This document shows, in pieces, positions 53,385 to 63,756 of a stretch of DNA of 64,000 nt; within the stretch, counting starts at the first letter, position 1, and every line of letters begins with the position of its first letter. The notes beneath the pieces are model-generated. The model worked only from the letters and a program-made list of their open reading frames with translations, ran no database searches and was not told where the DNA came from. Source of the stretch: Mycolicibacterium llatzerense (GTDB lineage Bacteria; Actinomycetota; Actinomycetes; Mycobacteriales; Mycobacteriaceae); assembly GCF_000878195.1 (NCBI RefSeq), contig NZ_JXST01000032.1, positions 1 through 64,000 on the forward strand, in the 5' to 3' direction. Position numbers and translations under genes: made by a program.

Positions 53385-54460
53385 TTCAGATCCTGTTCGC
53401 CGTCGGCATCGCGCTCGCGGTGTCGATCGTGCTGACGCCGGTGCTGATCCGGCTGTTCACCCGCCGGGGTTTCGGCCACGAGATCCGCGAAGACGGTCCG
53501 GCCAGCCACCAGAAGAAGCGCGGCACGCCGTCGATGGGCGGCGTCGCGATCGTGACCGGCATCTGGTGCGGCTATCTCGGCACCCACGTCGTCGGGCTGT
53601 TGGTCGACGGCGAAGGGCCGTCGGCCTCGGGTCTGCTGGTGCTCGGGCTGGCCACGTCGCTGGGTGCCGTCGGCTTCCTCGACGATCTGATCAAGCTTCG
53701 TCGAGCCCGCAACCTGGGTTTGAACAAGACCGCCAAGACGGTCGGTCAGCTGGTGTCCGCCGTCCTGTTCGGCGTGCTGGTGCTGCAGTTCCGCAACGCC
53801 AACGGGCTGACGCCGGCGAGTGCCGGCCTGTCCTATGTGCGCGAGATCGCGACCGTCACCCTCGGGCCGCTGCTGTTCGTGTTGTTCATCGTGGTCCTGG
53901 TCAGTGCCTGGTCCAACGCGGTCAACTTCACCGACGGCCTGGACGGCCTCGCGGCCGGTGCCATGGCGATGGTCAGCGCAGCGTACGTGCTGATCACGTT
54001 CTGGCAGTACCGCAACGCGTGCGCCACCAGCCCGGGGCCGGGCTGCTACAACGTCCGTGATCCGCTGGACCTGGCGTTGGTCGCGGCCGCGACGGCGGGC
54101 GCCTGCATCGGATTCCTTTGGTGGAACGCCGCGCCGGCCAAGATCTTCATGGGCGACACCGGCTCGCTGGCGCTCGGCGGCATCATCGCCGGTCTGTCGG
54201 TGACCAGCCGGACCGAGACGCTGGCCATCGTGCTCGGCGCCCTGTTCGTCGCCGAGGTCACCTCGGTGGTGGTCCAGATCCTGGCGTTCCGGACCACCGG
54301 TCGCCGGGTCTTCCGAATGGCGCCGTTCCATCATCACTTCGAGCTGGCCGGCTGGGCCGAGACCACGGTGATCATCAGGTTCTGGTTGCTCACCGCGATC
54401 GCCTGCGGGCTCGGCGTGGCGCTGTTCTACAGCGAGTGGCTGTCCGCGGGTGGCCGCTAG
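53381..54460 (+). CDS. mraY: Phospho-MurNAc-pentapeptide translocase MraY
   Basis: 359 residues from GTG 53381, ten hydrophobic helices. Catalytic-loop motifs GFLDDLIK (DD), NFTDGLDGLAAG, FMGDTGSLALGG and PFHHHFE are all intact. It attaches phospho-MurNAc-pentapeptide to undecaprenyl phosphate at the inner membrane face, giving lipid I. In M. tuberculosis murX is followed at once by murD; here a 69-base gap leads to a lipoprotein gene. Confidence 0.97.
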   Translation: MIQILFAVGIALAVSIVLTPVLIRLFTRRGFGHEIREDGPASHQKKRGTPSMGGVAIVTGIWCGYLGTHVVGLLVDGEGPSASGLLVLGLATSLGAVGFLDDLIKLRRARNLGLNKTAKTVGQLVSAVLFGVLVLQFRNANGLTPASAGLSYVREIATVTLGPLLFVLFIVVLVSAWSNAVNFTDGLDGLAAGAMAMVSAAYVLITFWQYRNACATSPGPGCYNVRDPLDLALVAAATAGACIGFLWWNAAPAKIFMGDTGSLALGGIIAGLSVTSRTETLAIVLGALFVAEVTSVVVQILAFRTTGRRVFRMAPFHHHFELAGWAETTVIIRFWLLTAIACGLGVALFYSEWLSAGGR

Positions 54461-54529
54461 ACACGCGGCTCCCAGCCAACATCCAGTATGTGCGCGGCGA
54501 CACCGGAACCCGCTGTTAGGGTTCGCGCC

Positions 54530-55192
54530 ATGAATGTCGAGAAATACCTGGTCGGGCCCGTTGTCGTGCTGTCGGGTGCGGCGTTGTTCGCGGGCTGCGG
54601 CGGTTCGGACGGCAAGTCCGGGACCAGCCAGGCCGCCGCGAAGTACGACATCTCGAAGGTTGGCGGCGTCAAGAGCAGCCTGCCGGCGGGCTATGACCCC
54701 ATGGATCTGGAGCGGGACACCGTCACCCAGGAGAAGCTGGACGCTCCCGGTGTCGGCGCGCTCACCACCACGCCGCCGTCGGTTGTCACCCCCGCCGAGT
54801 GCGCGTCGCTGCTCAAGCCGCTCGCGCCGGCCGGCGTCGGAGCCAAGGCCGAGGGATTCGTCGGCAGCAACCAGGAGGGCCACACCATCATCGTGGTGGC
54901 GGCGGAGGCGGCCAAGAACGCCGGCGAACTCGGCCACGCCGGCTGCGATCACATCACCGTCGACACGACCGACGGTGTCACCGCGACGGTCGACCGCGTC
55001 CCCGGCCCCGATATCGCGGGGGCGAAGACCATGGGCGTGCAGGCGCACATCAGCGCCAACGGGAAGTCCATCGAGGAAGCGACCTACACCGCGGTCATGG
55101 GCGACAAGACCGTGGCCGTCGTCCAGGCCGACATCGATCCGCAGGTTGCGAAGGACCTGCTCGTCAAGGTGGTCGCCGCGCTCAAGGGGTAG
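54530..55192 (+). CDS. Lipoprotein replacing murD in the cluster (DUF5642-like)
   Basis: 220 residues from ATG 54530. Signal peptide with lipobox LFAGC, acylated Cys23, then a linker (GSDGKSGTSQ) and a compact alpha/beta domain (about 40-220) containing two Cys (CASLLKPL and CDHITVD) likely to form a disulfide. The pattern resembles mycobacterial DUF5642 lipoproteins, with low certainty. It has no P-loop, no Mur ligase motif, and is not a MurD fragment. It is on the same strand as its neighbours but separated by gaps of 69 and 260 bases, unlike the overlapping genes around it. Confidence 0.78.
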   Translation: MNVEKYLVGPVVVLSGAALFAGCGGSDGKSGTSQAAAKYDISKVGGVKSSLPAGYDPMDLERDTVTQEKLDAPGVGALTTTPPSVVTPAECASLLKPLAPAGVGAKAEGFVGSNQEGHTIIVVAAEAAKNAGELGHAGCDHITVDTTDGVTATVDRVPGPDIAGAKTMGVQAHISANGKSIEEATYTAVMGDKTVAVVQADIDPQVAKDLLVKVVAALKG

Positions 55193-55452
55193 CGCACAGG
55201 TTTCTTCGCGCGCCGCTCGCCGGTTCGTCACGAGTGCAACTGGGTGGCGGAGAAACGGCCCGAAATTCGCCGTGCAGTTGCGTTCGCGACGGAAACGCGT
55301 CGCGGCAGCGCACCAGCTGTGGCAAATCGCCCCATTCCGGCGACACGCGCCGGATGTGCCGCCCCCGACGGCGGTGACAGGGGAGGATTTTGGGATGCAA
55401 GGGACAGTTGTGGTTTTTGTGACCAATGTGAATGACGAGGTCGGGTAGTCAC
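55193..55452. other. Gap between the lipoprotein gene and ftsW
   Basis: 260 bases with no gene I can support. It contains the palindromic repeat copy 2 at 55231-55286. No murD coding remnant is recognisable in any frame. It presumably holds a promoter for ftsW onward, since the overlap chain is broken here, but I cannot place -10/-35 boxes. Confidence 0.6.
55231..55286. repeat. Palindromic repeat element, copy 2
   Basis: 56 bases, the same length as the 1151-1206 copy. The left arm 55231-55251 (CGAGTGCAACTGGGTGGCGGA split as CGAGTGCAAC + TGGGTGGCGGA) pairs imperfectly with 55266-55286, with about six mismatches. The loop contains GGCCCGAA, as in copy 1. The left arm matches copy 1 better than its own right arm, showing common descent. 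Confidence 0.6.
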
Positions 55453-57141
55453 ATGCCGGACATCCTTGCAAAGCTTCGCCGGAGCAAAGCCGGCCCGGAC
55501 GAGCCACAGGCTCCGGACGAGAAGAACCAGAGCGCATCCGAAGGTGCGGCCGCCAAGCCCGCCGAGCCCAAGCGGCAGGGTCCCCGGGCCCGGGTCGGGG
55601 CCTGGCTGAGCCGACCGATGACGTCGTTCCACCTGGTAATCGCCTGCGCGGCACTGCTGATCACGCTGGGCCTGACCATGGTGCTCTCGGCCTCGGGCGT
55701 GCATTCGTATGACGAGGACGGCTCGCCCTGGACGATCTTCGCCAAGCAGGTGCTGTGGACGATCATCGGCCTCGTCGCGTTCTATATCGCGCTCCGGCTG
55801 CCCATCGCGTTCATGCGCCGGATGGCGCTGCCGGCGTTCATCGTCAGCCTCGTGCTGATCGCCCTGGTGCTGATCCCGGGCATCGGTCACCTGTCCAACG
55901 GCGCCCGCGGCTGGTTCGTCGTCGCCGGCTTCTCCATGCAGCCGTCCGAGCTGACCAAGATCGCCTTCGCGATCTGGGGTTCCCACCTGCTCGCGACCCG
56001 TCGCATGGAGCACGCCGGGCTCAAGGAACTGCTGTTCCCGCTGCTGCCCGCGGCGGTGCTGGCACTCGCGCTCATCGTCGCCGAGCCCGACCTGGGCCAG
56101 ACGGTGTCGGTGAGCATCGTCCTGCTCGGCCTGCTCTGGTACGCCGGTCTGTCACTGAAGCTGTTCCTCACCTCGCTGGTCGCCGCGGTCGGCGCTGCCG
56201 CGGTGCTCGCGGTCTCGGCCGGCTACCGCTCCGACCGGGTGCGGGCCTGGCTGGACCCCGATTCCGACCTGCAGGGCATCGGTTACCAGTCGCGGCAGGC
56301 CAAGTACGCGCTGGCAAACGGCGGCATGTTCGGCGACGGGCTGGGGCAGGGCACCGCCAAGTTCAACTACCTGCCCAACGCACACAACGACTTCATCTTC
56401 GCGATCATCGGCGAGGAGCTGGGCTTCATCGGCGCGGCGGGCCTGCTCGCGCTGTTCGGCCTGTTCGCCTACACCGGCATGCGGATCGCCCGCCGGTCGG
56501 TCGACCCGTTCCTGCGGCTGCTGACCGCCACCACGACGCTGTGGGTGGTCGGCCAGGTGTTCATCAACGTCGGCTATGTGCTCGGCCTGCTGCCGGTCAC
56601 CGGCATCCAGCTGCCGCTCATCTCCGCAGGCGGAACAGCAACGGCCACAACACTTCTGCTGATAGGCCTGATCGCCAATGCGGCGCGCCACGAACCCGAG
56701 GCGGTGGCCGCCCTGCGGGCCGGCCGCGACGATCGGATGAACCGGATCCTGCGGCTGCCGCCGCCGGTGCCGTACTCGCCGACCACCCTGGACTCGGCCC
56801 GGGACCGGATGCGTGGCCGCGGCGACAAGCCCGCCCGCAAGCCGGCCGCCCGGCAGGCCCAACCCACCAAGCCGGCCAGGCCCACGAAGTCGGCACGTCC
56901 CACCCGGCAGGCCGCCAGGCAGGAACCGCCGGCCCGGCAGCGCCGCGCCGACGCCCCGAGGCGGACACGACGCACCGAAGAACCCGACCGGCGATCGGGC
57001 CACAGCCGCCGAAACCCCGTACCGGCCGACGGCGCCGGACGGCGGACAAGGCAAAATGATGACCCGAAGGGGCACGGGCGACGTGATCTGCGCCGGTCGG
57101 ACCCACGGGTCCGGACATTGGAAGGTCAGCGGTACGGGTGA
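55453..57141 (+). CDS. ftsW: Peptidoglycan glycosyltransferase FtsW
   Basis: 562 residues from ATG 55453; ATG 55432 would add seven. SEDS protein with ten helices; catalytic and signature regions are SNGARGWFVVAGFSMQPSE, AEPDLGQT and the loop NAHNDFIFAIIGEE. A basic, Pro/Arg-rich cytoplasmic tail from about 445 to the end is the part that binds FtsZ/PBP3 in mycobacteria. It polymerises lipid II at the septum with PbpB. Confidence 0.96.
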   Translation: MPDILAKLRRSKAGPDEPQAPDEKNQSASEGAAAKPAEPKRQGPRARVGAWLSRPMTSFHLVIACAALLITLGLTMVLSASGVHSYDEDGSPWTIFAKQVLWTIIGLVAFYIALRLPIAFMRRMALPAFIVSLVLIALVLIPGIGHLSNGARGWFVVAGFSMQPSELTKIAFAIWGSHLLATRRMEHAGLKELLFPLLPAAVLALALIVAEPDLGQTVSVSIVLLGLLWYAGLSLKLFLTSLVAAVGAAAVLAVSAGYRSDRVRAWLDPDSDLQGIGYQSRQAKYALANGGMFGDGLGQGTAKFNYLPNAHNDFIFAIIGEELGFIGAAGLLALFGLFAYTGMRIARRSVDPFLRLLTATTTLWVVGQVFINVGYVLGLLPVTGIQLPLISAGGTATATTLLLIGLIANAARHEPEAVAALRAGRDDRMNRILRLPPPVPYSPTTLDSARDRMRGRGDKPARKPAARQAQPTKPARPTKSARPTRQAARQEPPARQRRADAPRRTRRTEEPDRRSGHSRRNPVPADGAGRRTRQNDDPKGHGRRDLRRSDPRVRTLEGQRYG

Positions 57142-57154
57142 GTCAGGAGTTGGT

Positions 57155-58302
57155 GTGAGTTCGGGTCGAGGCGAGCGCAGCGACGGGGGAACTCACGGCA
57201 TCTCGGTGGTTCTGGCCGGCGGCGGTACTGCAGGTCACATCGAACCCGCGATGGCGGTCGCCGACGCCCTGGTGGCGCTGCGGCCTGACGTCCGGATCAC
57301 CGCCCTCGGCACGGCCCGCGGGCTGGAAACCCGGCTGGTTCCCGAACGCGGTTACGACCTGCAGCTGATCACCCCGGTTCCGTTGCCGCGCAAGCCTTCT
57401 GCCGACCTGGCCCGGCTGCCGCTGCGGATTCGTGCCGCTGTCCGTGAGACACGTGAAGTCCTCGACTCGGTCCAGGCCGACGTCGTCGTGGGCTTCGGCG
57501 GCTATGTCTCGCTGCCCGCCTACCTGGCCGCCCGTGGCGGTGGGCTGCGCCGGCGCCGCCGCATTCCGGTCGTGGTGCACGAGGCCAACGCCAGCGCGGG
57601 CTGGGCCAACCGGGTCGGCGCCCGCTCGGCGCGCCGGGTGCTGGCCGCCGTGCCGGATTCCGGTCTCAAGGGCAGCGAGGTCGTCGGCATCCCGGTGCGG
57701 GAATCGATCACCTCGCTCGATCGGGCCGCGCTGCGTGCACAGGCCCGGGAATTCTTCGGTTTCGCCGACGACGCCCGCGTGCTCCTGGTGTTCGGCGGTT
57801 CCCAGGGTGCGCAATCGCTGAACCGTGCCGTCTCCGGCGCGGCCGAAAACCTCGCCGCGCAAGGCGTTTCGGTCCTGCACGCCTACGGGCGCAAGAACAC
57901 CCTTGAGCTGCCGGCGCCGGTGCCGGGGGCCGCGCCGTATGTCGGCGTGCCGTACCTCGATCGCATGGATTTGGCTTATGCGGCAGCGGATCTGGCCATC
58001 TGCCGGTCCGGGGCCATGACCGTCGCCGAGGTCAGCGCGGTCGGCCTGCCCGCGGTCTATGTCCCGCTGCCGATCGGCAACGGCGAACAACGACTCAACG
58101 CACTCCCGGTGGTCAATGCCGGCGGCGGCCTTTTGGTCGAGGACGCCGAGCTGACCCCGGACTTCGTCACCGAACGGATCGGAACTTTGATGGGCGACAC
58201 CGCCGCACTGGATCAGATGACGACGGCGGCCTCGCTGGCCGGCCACCGCGACGCGGCGCGGCGGGTGGCGCAGATCGCGCTGGACGTGGCAGCGGGTATC
58301 CG

Positions 58303-58306
<4 letters not shown>
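57155..58306 (+). CDS. murG: Undecaprenyl-diphospho-MurNAc-pentapeptide GlcNAc transferase MurG
   Basis: 383 residues from GTG 57155; AGGAG lies six bases upstream. GT28 with GGGTAGHIEPAMAVADAL, VVGFGGYVSLPAYLA, HEANASAGWANR, and donor motif GGSQGAQSLN. It converts lipid I to lipid II at the inner face of the membrane. Four-base overlap with murC. Confidence 0.96.
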
Positions 58307-59750
<1,444 letters not shown>

Positions 59751-59754
<4 letters not shown>

Positions 59755-60743
59755 CAGTGGAGGACGGCTCGGGGGAGTCGGTTCCGGAACCTGTTGCGGC
59801 GCAGGACGACCTGGTGCAAGAAAACGCGGCGGAGGACGTCGCAGCGGAGGCCACCGAGCCGGACGCCGCGGTTGACGAGCCCACGGCCGAGGCCGCCGAC
59901 GCCGCGGCGGTCGATCCCGCGTCACCCGACTATGAGGGTCCGCGCCGCCGCGCCCGGCGTGAGCGGGAGGAACGCCGGATCGCGCTGGACCGGGCCAGGG
60001 CCCTGGAACAGGCGCGCCAGGAGGCGCGGCGCCGGGCGGCCGGTCTCTCGGAGCAGCCCAAGGCGCCCACCCGGGGCGTCATCCGCGGGCTGAAGTTGTT
60101 GCTGTGGTCGGCCGTGACGGCCGTCGTCGCGGTCACCTTGGGCCTGGTGCTGTACTTCACGCCGATCATGGCGGTCCGCCACACGGTGGTCACCGGCGTG
60201 GCGACGCTGACCGAGGACGAGGTGACGCTGGCGGCCGCGGTCAAACCGGACACGCCTCTGCTGCAGGTCAACACCGACGCGGTGGCCGAACGCGTGGCCA
60301 CCATCCGGCGGGTGGCCAGTGCGCGGGTGCAGCGGGAGTACCCGTCCACCCTGCGGATCACGGTGGTGGAGCGGGTTCCGGTGGCGGCCAAGGAGTATCC
60401 GGACGGTCCGCACCTGTTCGACCGGGACGGCGTGGATTTCGCGACCGAGCCGCCGCCGCAGGGGGTGCCGTTCCTGGACGCAGACAACCCCGGACCGAAG
60501 GATCCCGCGACCCTCGCCGCCCTCGAGGTGCTGTTGTCACTGCGTCCCGAGGTGTTCGGCCAGGTCGCCCGCGTCGGGGCGCCGTCGGTCGCCGGCGTCA
60601 CCCTGACCCTGAACGACGGTCGCGAGGTCATCTGGGGGACCACCGACCGCACCGAGGAGAAGGCCCTCAAGCTCGGGGCGCTGCTGACTCAGCCGGGACA
60701 CACCTATGACGTGTCCAGTCCTGACCTGCCGACTGTGAAGTAG
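59751..60743 (+). CDS. ftsQ: Cell division protein FtsQ
   Basis: 330 residues from GTG 59751. Acidic Ala/Glu/Asp-rich cytoplasmic region (1-60), a basic stretch (61-105), a helix at about 117-137, then a POTRA domain starting VRHTVVTGVATL and a beta domain. Bitopic division protein linking FtsL and FtsB. The long cytoplasmic part is normal for mycobacteria. A 227-base gap before ftsZ follows. Confidence 0.94.
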
Positions 60744-60879
60744 CTCATCCGTTTTGAGTCGTTTCGCTCGGCTGGGGCCATTCGCTCGCCCTGGGCACGA
60801 GAAAAAACGCGTGAACTCTCGGCGCGCCTGCGCGGCAGCGGCGCGGCGGCACCCTACCGTTCTGTTTGCGCGGAACAAC

Positions 60880-60930
60880 TTGACATAACTCTAACCCTAT
60901 GGTTGAGGTTTAGGGTTTTAATTCGAGAAG
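60880..60930 (+). promoter_or_regulatory. Candidate ftsZ promoter with palindrome
   Basis: TTGACA at 60880-60885 is a consensus -35 box; no good -10 lies at 16-18 bases, the nearest being TTGAGG. The bases that follow form an inverted repeat, AACCCTA near 60893 and TAGGGTT near 60912, overlapping the expected polymerase site, so repression is possible. The region is clearly A/T-richer than its surroundings. Confidence 0.5.
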
Positions 60931-60970
60931 TTTTGCTCCGGACAAATCGAGCCAGGGAGGAAGACGACAC

Positions 60971-62149
60971 ATGACACCCCCGCATAACTACCTCGCCGTC
61001 ATCAAGGTGATCGGTGTCGGCGGCGGCGGCGTCAACGCCGTCAACCGCATGATCGAACAGGGCCTTCGCGGCGTCGAGTTCATCGCGATCAACACCGATG
61101 CCCAGGCGCTGCTGCTCAGTGAGGCGGACGTCAAGCTCGACGTCGGCCGCGACTCGACCCGTGGCCTGGGTGCCGGTGCCGACCCCGAGGTGGGGCGCAA
61201 GGCTGCCGAGGACGCCAAGGACGAGATCGAGGAGCTGCTGCGCGGCGCCGACATGGTGTTCGTCACCGCTGGTGAGGGTGGTGGCACCGGCACCGGTGGC
61301 GCTCCCGTCGTCGCCGGCATCGCCCGCAAGCTCGGCGCGCTGACCGTCGGTGTGGTGACCCGTCCGTTCTCCTTCGAGGGCAAGCGCCGCTCGAACCAGG
61401 CCGAAACGGGTATCCAGGCGCTGCGCGAGAGCTGCGACACCCTGATCGTCATCCCGAACGACCGCCTGCTGCAGATGGGTGACGCCGCCGTCTCGCTGAT
61501 GGATGCGTTCCGCAGCGCCGACGAGGTGCTGCTCAACGGTGTTCAGGGCATCACCGACCTGATCACCACGCCCGGTCTGATCAACGTCGACTTCGCCGAC
61601 GTCAAGGGCGTCATGAGCAGCGCCGGTACCGCGTTGATGGGCATCGGTTCGGCCCGCGGCGACGGTCGTGCCCTCAAGGCCGCCGAGATCGCCATCAACT
61701 CGCCGCTGCTGGAAGCCTCGATGGACGGCGCCCAGGGCGTGCTGATGTCGGTGGCCGGTGGCAGCGACCTGGGCCTGTTCGAGATCAACGAGGCTGCGTC
61801 GCTGGTGCAGGACGCCGCACACCCCGAGGCCAACATCATCTTCGGAACCGTCATCGACGATTCGCTGGGCGACGAGGTCCGGGTCACGGTCATCGCGGCC
61901 GGTTTCGACACCGCCGGTCAGAGCCGCAAGCCGGTCACCTCGGCCGTGCCCGGTGCCGCGGCCGCCGCGTCGGCTGCCGGTGGCGCCCATCGGGCCCAGA
62001 CGTTCTCGGCCGCCAGCGCGGGCAAGCTCGGTGCCTTCGGGACCGATCCGGGCAGCGTGCCTGCGGCGACCAACGGTGTGACGGTGAGTGTTGGTGGTCG
62101 CGGCGACGACGATGATGACGTCGATGTGCCGCCCTTCATGAAGCACTGA
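60971..62149 (+). CDS. ftsZ: Cell division GTPase FtsZ
   Basis: 392 residues from ATG 60971, preceded by AGGGAGG. Tubulin-like nucleotide loop GGGTGTGG at 103-110, N-terminal VGGGGVNAVNRM, T7 synergy region NVDFADVKGV. A disordered linker (about 315-375) leads to the conserved tail DVDVPPFMKH that binds SepF and FtsW. Forms the Z-ring in the cytoplasm. It has its own promoter region. Confidence 0.98.
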   Translation: MTPPHNYLAVIKVIGVGGGGVNAVNRMIEQGLRGVEFIAINTDAQALLLSEADVKLDVGRDSTRGLGAGADPEVGRKAAEDAKDEIEELLRGADMVFVTAGEGGGTGTGGAPVVAGIARKLGALTVGVVTRPFSFEGKRRSNQAETGIQALRESCDTLIVIPNDRLLQMGDAAVSLMDAFRSADEVLLNGVQGITDLITTPGLINVDFADVKGVMSSAGTALMGIGSARGDGRALKAAEIAINSPLLEASMDGAQGVLMSVAGGSDLGLFEINEAASLVQDAAHPEANIIFGTVIDDSLGDEVRVTVIAAGFDTAGQSRKPVTSAVPGAAAAASAAGGAHRAQTFSAASAGKLGAFGTDPGSVPAATNGVTVSVGGRGDDDDDVDVPPFMKH

Positions 62150-62180
62150 TTGTGACTGCGCGACGCGGATACTTGGAATC

Positions 62181-62891
62181 GTGACGTTCCGTATCCGCAG
62201 AGTGACTACGACGCGTGCGGGCGGGGTCTCCAAGGCCCCGTTCGACACGTTCAACCTGGGTGACCACGTCGGCGATGATCCAAAGGCCGTGTCGGCCAAC
62301 AGGACTCGGCTGGCCGACGCCATCGGGCACGGCCCGCTGGTGTGGATGAACCAGGTGCACGGTGACCATGTCGAAGTTGTCGAGGGCCCTGGAACTGGAG
62401 CCGGGGGAGCCTACGACAACACCGACGCTCTGGTCACCGCGACACCGCGGTTGCCGCTCGCGGTGATCACGGCCGATTGCGTGCCGGTGCTGTTGGGTGA
62501 TGCGCGCGCGGGTGTGGTGGCCGCCGTGCACGCCGGACGCGTCGGTGCGGCGGGTGGCGTGGTGCTGCGGACGGTCGAGACCATGCAGAAGCTCGGCGCG
62601 CAGCTCGAGGACATCACGGTCCTGCTCGGCCCGGCGGTCAGCGGACGCAACTACGAGGTGCCCTACGAGATGGCCGACGACGTGGAGGCTGTGCTGCCCG
62701 GCAGCATCACCACCACCGCCCGCGGCACCGTGGGTCTCGACCTACGGGCCGGCATCGCCAAGCAGCTGGCGGGGTTGGGTATCAAGGCCATCGATATCGA
62801 CCCGCGCTGCACGGTCGACGATCCGAATCTGTTCAGTCACCGACGTGGCGCCCCGACCGGGCGGCTGGCGTCGGTGGTGTGGATGGAATGA
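62181..62891 (+). CDS. pgeF: YfiH/LACC1-family enzyme (PgeF-like)
   Basis: 236 residues from GTG 62181. The family's metal-binding positions appear as VHGDHV, TADCVPVLL and VHAG. The usual VHAGWRG is VHAGRVG here, as it is variable in mycobacteria. Family members have purine nucleoside phosphorylase/laccase-like activities; E. coli YfiH clears L-Ser-containing murein precursors, which would suit its dcw position. Overlaps yggS (ATGA). Confidence 0.88.
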   Translation: MTFRIRRVTTTRAGGVSKAPFDTFNLGDHVGDDPKAVSANRTRLADAIGHGPLVWMNQVHGDHVEVVEGPGTGAGGAYDNTDALVTATPRLPLAVITADCVPVLLGDARAGVVAAVHAGRVGAAGGVVLRTVETMQKLGAQLEDITVLLGPAVSGRNYEVPYEMADDVEAVLPGSITTTARGTVGLDLRAGIAKQLAGLGIKAIDIDPRCTVDDPNLFSHRRGAPTGRLASVVWME

Positions 62892-63691
62892 CCAGCGCGC
62901 CGCGCGAGGCCGAACTGGCCGCGTCGCTGGCCCGGATTCAGGCGCGAATCGACGCTGCGGCGGCGGCTGCCGGCCGGGATCGGGCCGACATCGAATTTCT
63001 TCCGGTGACCAAATTCTTTCCGGCGACTGACATTGTCGCGCTGTTCGGATTGGGGTGCCGGGCATTCGGCGAATCGCGGGAGCAGGAAGCCGCGAGCAAA
63101 GTCGCTGAGGTGTCGACCGCGTTGTCGAACAGGAAATTGATCACAGCGTCCGGGGAATTGTTGGATGCGTCATCGAACATAGGGTCGAATTCGGCAATTC
63201 GGTGGCACATGATCGGCCGAATTCAACGCAACAAAGCGCGGGCTGTCGCCGGCTGGGCGTCGGTGGCGCATTCGGTGGACACCGCGCCTTTGGTCGCGGC
63301 GCTATCCCGTGGCGCGGTCGAGGCGCTGGACCAAGGCCGCAGGTCCGAGCCGCTGCAGGTCTACATCCAGGTCAGCCTCGACGGGGATCCGGCCCGCGGT
63401 GGCGTGCCGGTGGACCGGCCCGACCTGGTCGACGAATTGTGTGCCGCCGCGCAGGCCGCCCCGGGCCTGGGTTTGGCGGGTCTGATGGCGATCCCGCCGC
63501 TGGCCAGTGCGGCCGACGAGGAGTTTGCGCGGCTGGAGGCTGAATTGCTCAGAGTCCAAACGCAATACCCGCAGCGGCTGGGGTTGTCCGCGGGCATGTC
63601 GAACGACCTCGAAATCGCGGTGCGACACGGGTCAACGTGTGTGCGTGTCGGTACCGCGCTAATGGGACCGCGTCCTCTAACGTCACCATGA
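62888..63691 (+). CDS. PLP homeostasis protein YggS
   Basis: 267 residues from ATG 62888. PLP-binding Lys in LLPVTKFFPATD-type LPVTKFF, then GESREQEA, WHMIGRIQRNKA, LSAGMSNDLE and GSTCVRVGTALMG. Single-domain alanine-racemase-fold protein. An extra segment (about 80-103, LSNRKLITASGELLDASSN) of A/T-rich codons lies where M. tuberculosis Rv2148c has a shorter, different loop. Its exact function in mycobacteria is unknown; conserved beside sepF. Confidence 0.9.
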   Translation: MTSAPREAELAASLARIQARIDAAAAAAGRDRADIEFLPVTKFFPATDIVALFGLGCRAFGESREQEAASKVAEVSTALSNRKLITASGELLDASSNIGSNSAIRWHMIGRIQRNKARAVAGWASVAHSVDTAPLVAALSRGAVEALDQGRRSEPLQVYIQVSLDGDPARGGVPVDRPDLVDELCAAAQAAPGLGLAGLMAIPPLASAADEEFARLEAELLRVQTQYPQRLGLSAGMSNDLEIAVRHGSTCVRVGTALMGPRPLTSP

Positions 63692-63756
63692 GTAGTCACT
63701 CCAGTCACACTTACATCACAGTCACCAGACACCACATTCTTAGCTAGGGGCATCCG

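Noticed and set aside
54461..54529. A remnant of murD between mraY and the lipoprotein gene.
   Set aside because: Sixty-nine bases with no recognisable Mur ligase sequence in any frame.
52970..55654. An 894-codon open frame on the minus strand across murF to ftsW, and similar long antisense frames (for example 1537-3234 +, 12701-14638 +).
   Set aside because: They are opposite real conserved genes and encode Arg/Gly/Ala/His-rich sequence without domains. High G+C at third positions suppresses antisense stops, producing such frames.
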